A stretch of 7,968 nt of DNA from positions 1-7,968 of the forward strand of contig DHHG01000226.1 in assembly GCA_002403175.1 (NCBI GenBank), given 5' to 3'. The notes below the pieces were generated by a model that made no database searches, was not told where the DNA came from, and saw nothing but the letters and a program-made list of their open reading frames with translations. Each line of letters starts with the position of its first letter. Positions within the stretch are counted from its first letter, which is position 1. Both the position numbers and the translations under genes were made by a program. The DNA comes from Syntrophaceae bacterium UBA4778 (lineage in GTDB: Bacteria; Desulfobacterota; Syntrophia; Syntrophales; UBA4778). This document shows, piece after piece, positions 1 through 6,073 of this stretch.

Positions 1-29
1 AGTCCCTCTCCAATGTAGTCTGTTCGCTA

Positions 30-58
30 TTGACATTATCGGGCCAAAACAGTAGAAG
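30..58 (+). promoter_or_regulatory. Candidate sigma70 promoter for the thiolase gene
   Basis: A perfect -35 hexamer TTGACA (30-35) is followed, after exactly 17 bases, by TAGAAG (53-58), which matches four of six bases of the -10 consensus. Transcription would begin near position 65 and leave a leader of about 22 bases before the thiolase ATG at 87. The region upstream of the window is unseen, so the thiolase could also be transcribed from an earlier gene. Confidence 0.4.
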
Positions 59-86
59 CCCAAAATAAAATGAAAGAATTCCAAAT

Positions 87-1271
87 ATGAAAGAAGCTTA
101 CATTGTTGCCTGTGCCCGGACGGCCATCGGCCGTATTGGCGGCGCCCTCGCACAGTACCGTCCGGAAGAATTAGGTGCCGTTGCTCTCAGAGGGTTGGTG
201 GATAAAGCAGATATCGATCCGATCTTGATCGAAGATGTTATTATGGGTCTGTCCAATTCATGGCATGCCGCCTATAATCCAACGCGGTGGGCTGTTCTCA
301 AGGCGGGGCTTCCCTATGATCTTCCCGGAGTTACTGTCGAACGGCAATGTTCCTCCGGGTTGCAGTCCATTAATTTTGCCGCTACTCAGATCATGGCCGG
401 ACTAGGCGATATTTATATTGCAGGCGGGATGGAGAGCTGGAGCCAGACCCCCTGGATGATCCCCCGTGCCTCGGAAGCCTATTCGCTTAACCCTCCGAAA
501 TTTATTACCCGAGAATTGGCTCCCGATCCTGAAGATCAGCTTTCGATGGGAATGACCGCCGAAAATGTAGCCGATCGATACAGAATAACCAGAGAGGAAC
601 AGGATGCTTTCGGCCTCAGGAGTCAGCAGCTTGCGCTGAATGCCATCCGAAACGGCTATTTTGAAGAAGAGATTATCCCCGTAAAGGTTATTAAAAAAAA
701 CGAGGAAAGCATTTTTGATGCTGACGAGCATCCCCGTGAAACTGATCTGCGAAAGCTGGCAGCGCTGAGCCCGGCATTTAGAGTAGGAGGATCGGTGACG
801 GCGGGCAATTCTTCCGCGCGTAATGACGGCGCGGCCGCTGTTCTGATTATGTCATCGGAAAAGGTAAAGGAACTCGGCTGCACTCCTCTAGCTCGATGGG
901 TGACCTGTGCCGTTTCAGGGGTCGATCCCAAAATCATGGGGGTCGGTCCGGCGTTTGCCATTCCCAAAGCCTTGAAACGTGCGGGCTTGAGCATGAAGGA
1001 TCTGGATGTAATTGAATTGAACGAGGCGTTTGCTGCGCAGGTGATTGCCTGTACGAAGGAATTAGCAAATCGGGGCTACGAATACGATCCGGCAAAACTG
1101 AATCCGAACGGTGGCGCTATTGCTTTCGGCCATCCGAATGGCATGAGCGGAACCCGAATTGCAATGTTCGCTATAAACGAGCTGAAGAGGCGCGAAGGAA
1201 GATACGCGATTTGCTCACTTTGTGTCGGCGGAGGGCAGGGTTTGGCAACCATTTTCGAAAGGCTGTCGTGA
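87..1271 (+). CDS. Thiolase family protein (acetyl-CoA C-acyltransferase type)
   Basis: A full-length 394-residue thiolase. Enzymes of this family cleave 3-ketoacyl-CoA with CoA, or run the reverse Claisen condensation, in the cytoplasm. The N-terminal half carries the nucleophile Cys88 in VERQCSSGLQS. The C-terminal half has NEAF (312-315), the catalytic His349 in GGAIAFGHPNG, and the acid/base Cys379 in CVGGGQG. All expected catalytic residues are present and the length is normal (about 390-400). The ATG at 87 gives the usual thiolase beginning (KEAYIVACARTAIGR), although its ribosome site is weak. An out-of-frame ATG at 70 opens a six-codon reading frame that overlaps this start. The stop overlaps the GTG of the next gene. 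The family is certain. Whether it works in fatty acid, branched-chain, aromatic-derived or other acyl-CoA breakdown cannot be told from this sequence. Confidence 0.96.
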   Translation: MKEAYIVACARTAIGRIGGALAQYRPEELGAVALRGLVDKADIDPILIEDVIMGLSNSWHAAYNPTRWAVLKAGLPYDLPGVTVERQCSSGLQSINFAATQIMAGLGDIYIAGGMESWSQTPWMIPRASEAYSLNPPKFITRELAPDPEDQLSMGMTAENVADRYRITREEQDAFGLRSQQLALNAIRNGYFEEEIIPVKVIKKNEESIFDADEHPRETDLRKLAALSPAFRVGGSVTAGNSSARNDGAAAVLIMSSEKVKELGCTPLARWVTCAVSGVDPKIMGVGPAFAIPKALKRAGLSMKDLDVIELNEAFAAQVIACTKELANRGYEYDPAKLNPNGGAIAFGHPNGMSGTRIAMFAINELKRREGRYAICSLCVGGGQGLATIFERLS

Positions 1272-2140
1272 GAATAGACTTGGCAAATGTAAAAACGGTT
1301 GGCAGAGGACTGCTCAGGCCGGAAGGTGTCATGGCGGCAGATGATGGTACTATCTATGCGGCAGACATGCGGGGCTGTTGTGCCCGGATTGGGCAGGACG
1401 GTTCTGTATCTTTTTTAGGGAATCTTGGCGGCGTGCCCAATGGTATTTGCCTGGACCGTGCGGGAAACTGCATTATTGCAAATATCGGCAATGGACAGGT
1501 CCAATTTTTATCCATGGATGGCACTCAGAGCATCCTTATGACCGAGGCCGAGGGAAAAAGGATGCCGACGCCAAATTTTCCTTTTCTGGATTCCAAGGAA
1601 AGGCTCTGGGTCAGTAACTCGACCTTTCAGGAGGATATCGATTCCGCTATCAGAAATGTGATTCCGGATGGATCTGTTGTCCGAATTGACAATGGCTCGG
1701 CTAAGATCGTGGCAGAGGGAATCTGTTTTTCCAACGGTATTGCCGTAGATCCCGAAGAGAAGTATCTGTATGTGGCAGAGACCATGAAAAGGCGGATTTT
1801 ACGTTTCTGCATGGAGCGGGACGGCTCTCTGGGACCTCCAATTGTGTATGGCCCCGATACCCTCGGCCCTTTGGGGCATCCTGACGGAATCGCCTTTGAT
1901 GATGCAAGCAATCTCTGGATCACGTTTCCCTTCTGGAATGCTATCGGAATGATCAATGCACGCGAAGAACTCGAGATCATTCTTGAAGATCCGGATCGAA
2001 AAATTTTACAGACACCGACCAATATCTGTTTCGGCGGATACAAAAGAAGGGTGGCCTATGTTGGCAGCCTCCATGGCTCGTGCATTCCTTTTTTTGAAGT
2101 TCCTTATTCCGGCGCAAGGCTGATTCACCAAATGGATTAA
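1268..2140 (+). CDS. SMP-30/gluconolactonase/LRE family protein (beta-propeller lactonase-like)
   Basis: A 290-residue protein with repeated propeller-blade motifs: RPEG (17-20), VPNGICLD (near 57), LWVSN (113-117), SNGIAVD (155-161), HPDGIAFD (204-211) and a last blade near 250. Residues matching the metal-binding set of the SMP-30 family are all present: Glu19, Asn117, Asn156 and Asp206. Known relatives hydrolyse sugar lactones or related esters using a divalent metal. I see no signal peptide, so it is probably cytoplasmic. I chose GTG 1268 because it overlaps the thiolase stop as GTGA, has GAAAGG (1257-1262) just upstream, and places Glu19 where the family expects it. A TTG at 1211 in the same frame would add 19 residues that only re-read thiolase sequence. 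The true substrate is unknown. Some family members are strictosidine-synthase-like or have no proven activity. Confidence 0.9.
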   Translation: MRIDLANVKTVGRGLLRPEGVMAADDGTIYAADMRGCCARIGQDGSVSFLGNLGGVPNGICLDRAGNCIIANIGNGQVQFLSMDGTQSILMTEAEGKRMPTPNFPFLDSKERLWVSNSTFQEDIDSAIRNVIPDGSVVRIDNGSAKIVAEGICFSNGIAVDPEEKYLYVAETMKRRILRFCMERDGSLGPPIVYGPDTLGPLGHPDGIAFDDASNLWITFPFWNAIGMINAREELEIILEDPDRKILQTPTNICFGGYKRRVAYVGSLHGSCIPFFEVPYSGARLIHQMD

Positions 2141-2159
2141 CAAATTCAAAAATAGGTCT

Positions 2160-2190
2160 TTGAAAAAATTTCCTAAAATGCAAAGATAAT
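2160..2190 (+). promoter_or_regulatory. Weak candidate promoter for the M48 protease gene
   Basis: TTGAAA (2160-2165) lies 19 bases before GATAAT (2185-2190), a good -10 match. Using TGAAAA (2161-2166) as the -35 gives 18 bases. The spacing is longer than ideal. The 130-base gap between the propeller gene and the protease start leaves room for a separate promoter, and I saw no clear terminator after position 2140. Confidence 0.3.
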
Positions 2191-2270
2191 AAATCCAATT
2201 CTTCCATTGTCCTCTGATCAGGATCAATAATTACGATCACTTGAGTAAAATGCAACGAGGGGGAGAGGGT

Positions 2271-3098
2271 ATGCTTTCGAAAATCCAATTACTGAATGGA
2301 TCGAAGTTTCTCGTAGTAATCTTATTTTCTTTATTGTTTTCCTGTACGACCGTTCCAATTACCGGAAGACAAAGCCTGCATCTCGTCCCTTCGTCAGAAC
2401 TGGTTGCGCTTGCAAACCAGCAGTACTCTGATGTTTTGAAAAAATCCAGACTTTCCAATGACACTGCAAAGGTTCAGAGGGTCAGGAATATTGGGACCCG
2501 GATTGCTGCAGCATCTGAAAAATTCATGATCGAATCGGGGCGGGAGTCGGACGTTCGTAATTACAAATGGGAATTCAATCTGATTGAAGATGATAAAACC
2601 GTGAATGCCTGGTGTATGCCGGGGGGGAAAGTTGCCGTTTACACCGGAATCCTTCCAGTCACTCAGGATGAGAACGGTCTTGCGGTCGTTATTGCACATG
2701 AAATTGCTCATGCACTGGCCAAGCATGGCGATGAGCGAATGAGCCAGGCTATGCTGGTTCAGCTTGGACAAGTCGGACTCTCTCTTGCCCTTGCCAATCA
2801 GCCCGCGGCAACACAGCAGATCTTTATGTCGGCTTACGGTGTCGGCGCTAATGTCGGCTATATCCTGCCTTACAGTCGCGTACAGGAATTGGAAGCAGAC
2901 CGTATTGGCCTTAATCTGATGGCAATGGCAGGCTACGATCCAAATGCGGCAATTCCGCTTTGGGAGAGAATGAGTAAAATGGGCGGCCCTAGATCGCCGG
3001 AATTTCTTTCAACTCATCCCGCTCCCGAATCACGTATTGAGAAAATCAGGGAACTGATTCCGGAAGCGATGCAGCGATATCAAAAAAAGTCATCCTGA
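2271..3098 (+). CDS. M48 family zinc metalloprotease, probable lipoprotein
   Basis: A 275-residue peptidase M48 of the envelope quality-control type (LoiP/BepA-like, without a TPR region). The N-terminus is a lipoprotein signal: Lys4 and Lys12, a hydrophobic stretch (about 13-23), then LFSC with the lipid-bearing Cys25. The next residues, CTTVPITGRQSLHLVP, are typical of this subfamily. The zinc site is HEIAH (His143, Glu144, His147), with the third ligand probably Glu206 in ELEAD, and STHPAPESRI follows near residue 247. Thr, not Asp, follows Cys25, so outer-membrane sorting is likely, with the protein facing the periplasm. Such proteases degrade or process misfolded outer-membrane proteins. 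I chose ATG 2271 because GGGGGAGAGG (2259-2268) is a strong ribosome site. TTG 2241 and ATG 2250 are in frame upstream but would begin before that site. The gene appears monocistronic, with a terminator about 80 bases downstream. Confidence 0.93.
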   Translation: MLSKIQLLNGSKFLVVILFSLLFSCTTVPITGRQSLHLVPSSELVALANQQYSDVLKKSRLSNDTAKVQRVRNIGTRIAAASEKFMIESGRESDVRNYKWEFNLIEDDKTVNAWCMPGGKVAVYTGILPVTQDENGLAVVIAHEIAHALAKHGDERMSQAMLVQLGQVGLSLALANQPAATQQIFMSAYGVGANVGYILPYSRVQELEADRIGLNLMAMAGYDPNAAIPLWERMSKMGGPRSPEFLSTHPAPESRIEKIRELIPEAMQRYQKKSS

Positions 3099-3176
3099 TC
3101 CATCCTGTATTGTCCAAAATGCCCCCGCAAAAGCAGGTTCCGTATAAAATCCGGAATCCCGTTTTTATTCTTGATC

Positions 3177-3198
3177 AGCCCAATTTAGGGCTTTTTTT
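3177..3198 (+). terminator. Rho-independent terminator after the M48 gene
   Basis: A perfect 5-bp stem, AGCCC (3177-3181) and GGGCT (3188-3192), encloses a six-base loop and runs straight into seven T residues (3192-3198). It lies 79 bases after the protease stop. A second, poorer hairpin (TTCCG 3138-3142 with CGGAA 3152-3156) lies just upstream, with a T-run at 3162-3166. Together they should separate the protease transcript from the restriction operon. Confidence 0.8.
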
Positions 3199-3212
3199 AA
3201 CCAAAAATGTAA

Positions 3213-3233
3213 TGAAGTATTTATTATACTTCA
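3213..3233. promoter_or_regulatory. Perfect inverted repeat, possible operator
   Basis: The arms TGAAGTAT (3213-3220) and ATACTTCA (3226-3233) are exact reverse complements around the five-base centre TTATT. The site lies 20 bases upstream of the TTGACA at 3254. Its AT-rich sequence and the absence of a T-run after it favour a dimeric-protein binding site over a terminator. I do not recognise the binding protein, and no candidate regulator gene lies in this window. Confidence 0.45.
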
Positions 3234-3253
3234 AATAAAAGTCCAAAATACGC

Positions 3254-3283
3254 TTGACAAGAAATGTTTGTTCATGCTTAAAA
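3254..3283 (+). promoter_or_regulatory. Candidate promoter of the restriction-modification operon
   Basis: A perfect -35 TTGACA (3254-3259) is followed after 17 bases by CTTAAA (3277-3282), a weak -10. A TG at 3275-3276 could act as an extended -10 element with TTAAAA (3278-3283). The transcript would begin near 3289, just before the hairpin at 3301, and would have a leader of nearly 200 bases before the first gene. Confidence 0.4.
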
Positions 3284-3300
3284 AGAATTCATGAATAAAT

Positions 3301-3332
3301 AAAGGCTCCGTGCTGCGAACACGAAGCCTTTT
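3301..3332 (+). terminator. Terminator-like hairpin in the operon leader
   Basis: AAAGGCT (3301-3307) pairs with AGCCTTT (3325-3331). After one C/A mismatch, CGTG (3309-3312) pairs with CACG (3320-3323) around a seven-base loop. The stem ends in TTTT (3329-3332), a short tract, so termination would be partial. It lies just downstream of the candidate promoter and far upstream of the first gene, where an attenuator would act. It could also be a 5' stabilising structure or the end of a very short RNA. Confidence 0.4.
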
Positions 3333-3423
3333 AACCAGGCTGAAACGGCAGAGAGGATCCGGCCATTTCAACGCGATCCGAAGATACCAAGCGCTCTTTC
3401 TCCTGTCAAGCTCAGCCGCAACA

Positions 3424-3433
3424 AAGGAGGTGA
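3424..3433 (+). promoter_or_regulatory. Orphan near-perfect Shine-Dalgarno sequence
   Basis: AAGGAGGTGA (3424-3433) matches ten consecutive bases of the 16S rRNA tail complement. No ATG, GTG or TTG lies five to twelve bases after GGAGG (3426-3430). The nearest in-frame start for the next gene is GTG 3450, 19 bases after GGAGG. It may be a ribosome standby site, or the remnant of a lost gene start. Confidence 0.4.
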
Positions 3434-3485
3434 ACTTAAATCGGCAGAGGTGAATCAAATTAATATTCTAGAACGGGAGAGAGTA

Positions 3486-3830
3486 ATGTCTAAATATGCA
3501 ACCAACTGGATAGGACTATCCGGACGATCCTATCAATACTGGATTTATCCAATCGGAACTTCTTTCAGGCTGGGATCGGGAAACTATATTTTCGCAAAGC
3601 AAATTGATCCAGACGAATGGCTTCCTCTTTACATTGGTCAATCTGGAAACCTGATTCAGATATGCGGAGATCCTGAGATATTAGCCGTAATGAAAAAACG
3701 TGGGGCAACGCATATCCATGTTCATTACAATGAGGCCAGTGCAAGGGTGTTGCGAATAGAAGAAATAGATCTGATCCGAAATTGGAGGCCGTTATTCAAT
3801 GAAAAGAATACAAAGATATATGAAAAATAA
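3486..3830 (+). CDS. Small GIY-YIG-like nuclease-domain protein
   Basis: A 114-residue protein made almost entirely of one GIY-YIG-like domain. GNYIF (32-36) stands for the first motif and LYIGQS (48-53) for the second. GATHIHVH (73-80) follows, and the C-terminal helix RIEEIDLIRNWRPLFN (90-105) holds the probable metal-binding glutamate (Glu92 or Glu93). Small proteins of this shape, with a conserved GATHIHVH block, are familiar to me as uncharacterised GIY-YIG nucleases. In those I recall an Arg a few residues after YIG. Here the aligned position is Ile59, so catalysis may be impaired. I chose ATG 3486, preceded by GGGAG (3475-3479) at six bases. GTG 3450 would add 12 residues and fits the family less well. 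The gene leads the restriction operon, 59 bases before the half-HsdS. A nucleic-acid role is likely, but the exact function is unknown. Confidence 0.72.
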   Translation: MSKYATNWIGLSGRSYQYWIYPIGTSFRLGSGNYIFAKQIDPDEWLPLYIGQSGNLIQICGDPEILAVMKKRGATHIHVHYNEASARVLRIEEIDLIRNWRPLFNEKNTKIYEK

Positions 3831-3889
3831 GTTCAATGAGGAGCTTATATAGGCTGATCACAAGTAGATCATAAAATATTCAACAGGTT

Positions 3890-4471
3890 ATGAATAAAAA
3901 AATAAATAACTTAGCAGATATTCAGATCGGATATCAGTTCCGGGGGAAGGTGGAAACCGATTCCCTCGGAACACATAAAGTGATCCAAATCAGGGACCTG
4001 GACTCAGAATTTAGATTGAATACGGATGCCTGCTGGACCGTTACACCCAAGGGCAATATCTTTCGCTATCTAGTGAACAAAGGGGATGTCCTCTTTCTGG
4101 CGCGGGGGCAACGCAATCATGCAGTGACAATTACGCAGTCCCTTCAGAACACGATAGCAGCCGGTTATTTTTATATAATCAGGATCAAATCGGAGGTGAT
4201 CCTACCCGAGTATCTCGCCTGGTTCATCAATCAGGCGCCCGCTCAGCAATACCTTCACAACACGGCCCGGAGAGGAACCCACATGCCTCTTATCCCCCTT
4301 TCGGCCTTTGCCAGTCTCGAGGTGAATCTTCCCGACCTTAAAATGCAGCAATTTATTGTCGATTTAGCAAAATTGCAGGAACGTGAAGATGGACTTTTAA
4401 GAGAAATTCAGGCTAAAAGATCTTTACTGATTAAGCGGCTAAGTCTGAAGGCCATAAAAAAGGAGAGGTAA
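3890..4471 (+). CDS. Half-length type I restriction specificity subunit (single target-recognition domain)
   Basis: A 193-residue S-type protein, about half the 400 or so residues of a normal HsdS. It has one target-recognition domain: the opening block IQIGYQFRGK (11-20), KGDVLFLARG (64-73), and IPLSAFASLEVNLPDL (135-150), a signature that closes a recognition domain. A charged helix (about 152-190) resembles the conserved spacer that docks on HsdM. No second domain follows. ATG 3890 is the only standard start, since an in-frame TAA lies at 3872. Its ribosome site, AACAGG, is weak. The stop TAA (4469-4471) is one base from the hsdM start, which implies coupled translation. Half-size S proteins can dimerise to replace a full HsdS. 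Here a complete hsdS also follows hsdM, so the half-S could supply an alternative specificity or bind DNA on its own. It is not a recent copy of either half of the downstream HsdS. Confidence 0.82.
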   Translation: MNKKINNLADIQIGYQFRGKVETDSLGTHKVIQIRDLDSEFRLNTDACWTVTPKGNIFRYLVNKGDVLFLARGQRNHAVTITQSLQNTIAAGYFYIIRIKSEVILPEYLAWFINQAPAQQYLHNTARRGTHMPLIPLSAFASLEVNLPDLKMQQFIVDLAKLQEREDGLLREIQAKRSLLIKRLSLKAIKKER

Positions 4472-4472
4472 T

Positions 4473-6026
4473 GTGAACGAAACGGTTTCTCAACAGGAGA
4501 TCAATAATATTGCATGGTCGGCATGCGATACTTTCCGCGGTGTCGTGGATCCTGCTCAATATAAAGATTACATCCTTGTCATGCTCTTTCTGAAATACAT
4601 CTCTGATATCTGGAGAGATCACTACTCGACATACCGGGCGCAGTACGGCGAGGACGAAGAACGTATCCGGCGCAGACTGGGTCGTGATCGGTTCGTTCTT
4701 CCCTTTGCCGAGAAGAAGAACCCCATATCCGGCGAGATAGAAGATCGGTTCCTGGCCGATTTTTACAGCCTGTATGAAAGGCGTACCTCCGCCAATATAG
4801 GTGAATTAATCAATGTCGTTCTCGATGCAATTGAAGAAAAAAATAAGGCCAAACTCGATGGCGTATTTCGCAATGTTGATTTCAACAGCGAAACCAATCT
4901 GGGCAAAACCAAGGATCGCAACCGGCGCCTTGCCCATCTCCTTGAGGATTTCAACAAGCCTCAATTCGACTTGAGCCCGAGCCGCGTCTCTGAGGACGTG
5001 ATCGGAAACACTTATATCTACCTGATTGAGCGCTTCGCCTCCGATGCAGGGAAAAAAGCTGGGGAATTTTATACACCGCAAAAGGTTTCCGAACTGCTTG
5101 CCAAACTTGCCCGACCAAAGCGCCGTGACCGGATTTGCGATCCGGCATGCGGTTCCGCAGGGCTCCTGATAGAAGCCGCCAAGCAGGTCGGAAGCAACGA
5201 TTTTGCACTCTACGGGATGGAGGTCAACGGAAACACCTGGGCCTTGGCAAGGATGAACATGTTCCTCCACGGTCGGGACAGCGCTCGTATAGAGTGGTGC
5301 AATGCATTGACGAGTCCTGCTCTTGTCGAAGATGACCGGTTGATGAAATTCAATATCGTCGTGGCGAATCCTCCTTTCTCTCTCGACAAGTGGGGGGTGG
5401 ATGAGGCAGTTCATGATCGATATAACCGCTTCTGGCGCGGCATTCCGCCGAAAAGCAAGGGAGACTATGCCTTTATCAGCCACATGGTTGAGGCCGCCCT
5501 TGAAAAAGAAGGTCGGATCGCCGTTGTTGTACCCCACGGTGTTCTCTTTCGGGCCGGATCGGAAGTGCGCATCCGGCAGAAGATGATTGAGGAAAACCTT
5601 CTGGATGCAGCGATTGGTCTGCCGACGAATCTCTTTCCGACTACATCTATCCCCGTTGCCATCCTTGTTTTCGATCGCGCCCGTGAGAAAGGTGGATCCA
5701 GAGAAGGATGCAATGATGTATTGTTTATCGATGCAAGCCGTGATTATCATTCGGCCAAAAGCCGAAATGTCTTACTGGAAGAGCATATTGATAAAATTGT
5801 TACTGCTTACAGGGATCGAGTCAATATCGATAAATATGCCTATCTTGCCGGAATTGATGAGATCAGGAGCAACGAATTCAACCTGAATATTCCGCGCTAT
5901 GTGGATACTTTCGAAGAGGAGGAAGAGATCGATATTGTCGCGGTACAGCAAGAGATTGATCAACTTGAAAGCGAGCTGATGCAAGTGCGGGCAAAGATGA
6001 GAGAGTTGCTGAAGGAAATTGAATAA
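4473..6026 (+). CDS. hsdM: Type I restriction-modification DNA methyltransferase subunit M
   Basis: A complete 517-residue N6-adenine methyltransferase. The N-terminal helical HsdM domain (about 5-160) begins QQEINNIAWSACDTFRG. The catalytic domain carries GEFYTPQ (197-203), the S-adenosylmethionine motif DPACGSAG (223-230) and the catalytic NPPF (299-302), followed by GDYAFISHM (330-338) and VPHGVLFR (353-360). A predicted coiled-coil tail (about 483-516), rich in Glu and Lys, should contact HsdS. With HsdS it methylates the recognition site, and with HsdR it forms the restriction complex. GTG 4473 is the start. AAGGAGAGG (4460-4468) sits at ideal distance, and the overlapping ATG at 4471 reads straight into TGA. 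hsdM runs into the S gene with only a few bases between. All catalytic motifs are intact, so I expect activity. Confidence 0.97.
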   Translation: MNETVSQQEINNIAWSACDTFRGVVDPAQYKDYILVMLFLKYISDIWRDHYSTYRAQYGEDEERIRRRLGRDRFVLPFAEKKNPISGEIEDRFLADFYSLYERRTSANIGELINVVLDAIEEKNKAKLDGVFRNVDFNSETNLGKTKDRNRRLAHLLEDFNKPQFDLSPSRVSEDVIGNTYIYLIERFASDAGKKAGEFYTPQKVSELLAKLARPKRRDRICDPACGSAGLLIEAAKQVGSNDFALYGMEVNGNTWALARMNMFLHGRDSARIEWCNALTSPALVEDDRLMKFNIVVANPPFSLDKWGVDEAVHDRYNRFWRGIPPKSKGDYAFISHMVEAALEKEGRIAVVVPHGVLFRAGSEVRIRQKMIEENLLDAAIGLPTNLFPTTSIPVAILVFDRAREKGGSREGCNDVLFIDASRDYHSAKSRNVLLEEHIDKIVTAYRDRVNIDKYAYLAGIDEIRSNEFNLNIPRYVDTFEEEEEIDIVAVQQEIDQLESELMQVRAKMRELLKEIE

Positions 6027-6073
6027 TGAAATGCTTAACTCAAAGGCAGAGTGTGACGAAGCTGGAGGTTTAG
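6026..6073 (+). other. 15-codon open frame between hsdM and hsdS, possible translational coupler
   Basis: ATG 6026 overlaps the last base of the hsdM stop (TAATG) and has AAGGA (6012-6016) at nine bases. It is out of frame with hsdS and reads 15 codons, MKCLTQRQSVTKLEV, to TAG 6071-6073. That stop lies two bases before a TTG (6076) in the hsdS frame, which has GGAGG (6064-6068) seven bases upstream. This could carry ribosomes from hsdM into hsdS, or mark an old frameshift near the hsdS start. It may equally be chance. Confidence 0.25.

Larger units (their letters stand above)
3099..3485. other. Non-coding region between the M48 gene and the restriction operon
   Basis: These 387 bases contain no convincing gene on either strand. 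They hold, in order, a rho-independent terminator (3177-3198), a perfect inverted repeat (3213-3233), a TTGACA promoter candidate (3254-3283), a second terminator-like hairpin (3301-3332), a weak GGATC/GATCC inverted pair near 3353 and 3376, and an orphan Shine-Dalgarno sequence (3424-3433). The frame of the next gene is open back to 3303 but has no ATG, GTG or TTG before 3450, so I do not extend the gene. I found no tRNA fold. Confidence 0.7.

Noticed and set aside
70..95. Six-codon frame at ATG 70 and a repeated ATGAAAGAA (70-78 and 87-95) at the thiolase start
   Set aside because: It has no ribosome site and is very short. The repeat is AT-rich and could be chance. The thiolase clearly starts at the second copy.
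1211..1267. TTG at 1211 as start of the SMP-30-like gene
   Set aside because: The extra 19 residues only re-read the end of the thiolase and do not fit the family. GTG 1268 has a ribosome site and a typical stop/start overlap.
3089..3111. Short direct repeat CATCCTG after the M48 stop
   Set aside because: It is a seven-base repeat only, with no flanking mobile-element features.
3274..3302. Possible leader peptides MLKKNS and MNK before the hairpin
   Set aside because: They are only six and three codons with no ribosome site, and no run of a single amino acid codon suggests classic attenuation.
3231..3458. 75-residue minus-strand open frame in the operon leader
   Set aside because: It has no recognisable domain or convincing ribosome site, and it lies across the + strand promoter and hairpin.
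3855..3871. TGATC/GATCA inverted pair between the GIY-YIG-like gene and the half-S gene
   Set aside because: The arms are only five bases around a seven-base gap, with no T-run. This is expected by chance.
4806..5750. Long minus-strand open frame (314 codons) opposite hsdM
   Set aside because: It has no recognisable family. The + strand has complete, ordered methyltransferase motifs, so this is a shadow.
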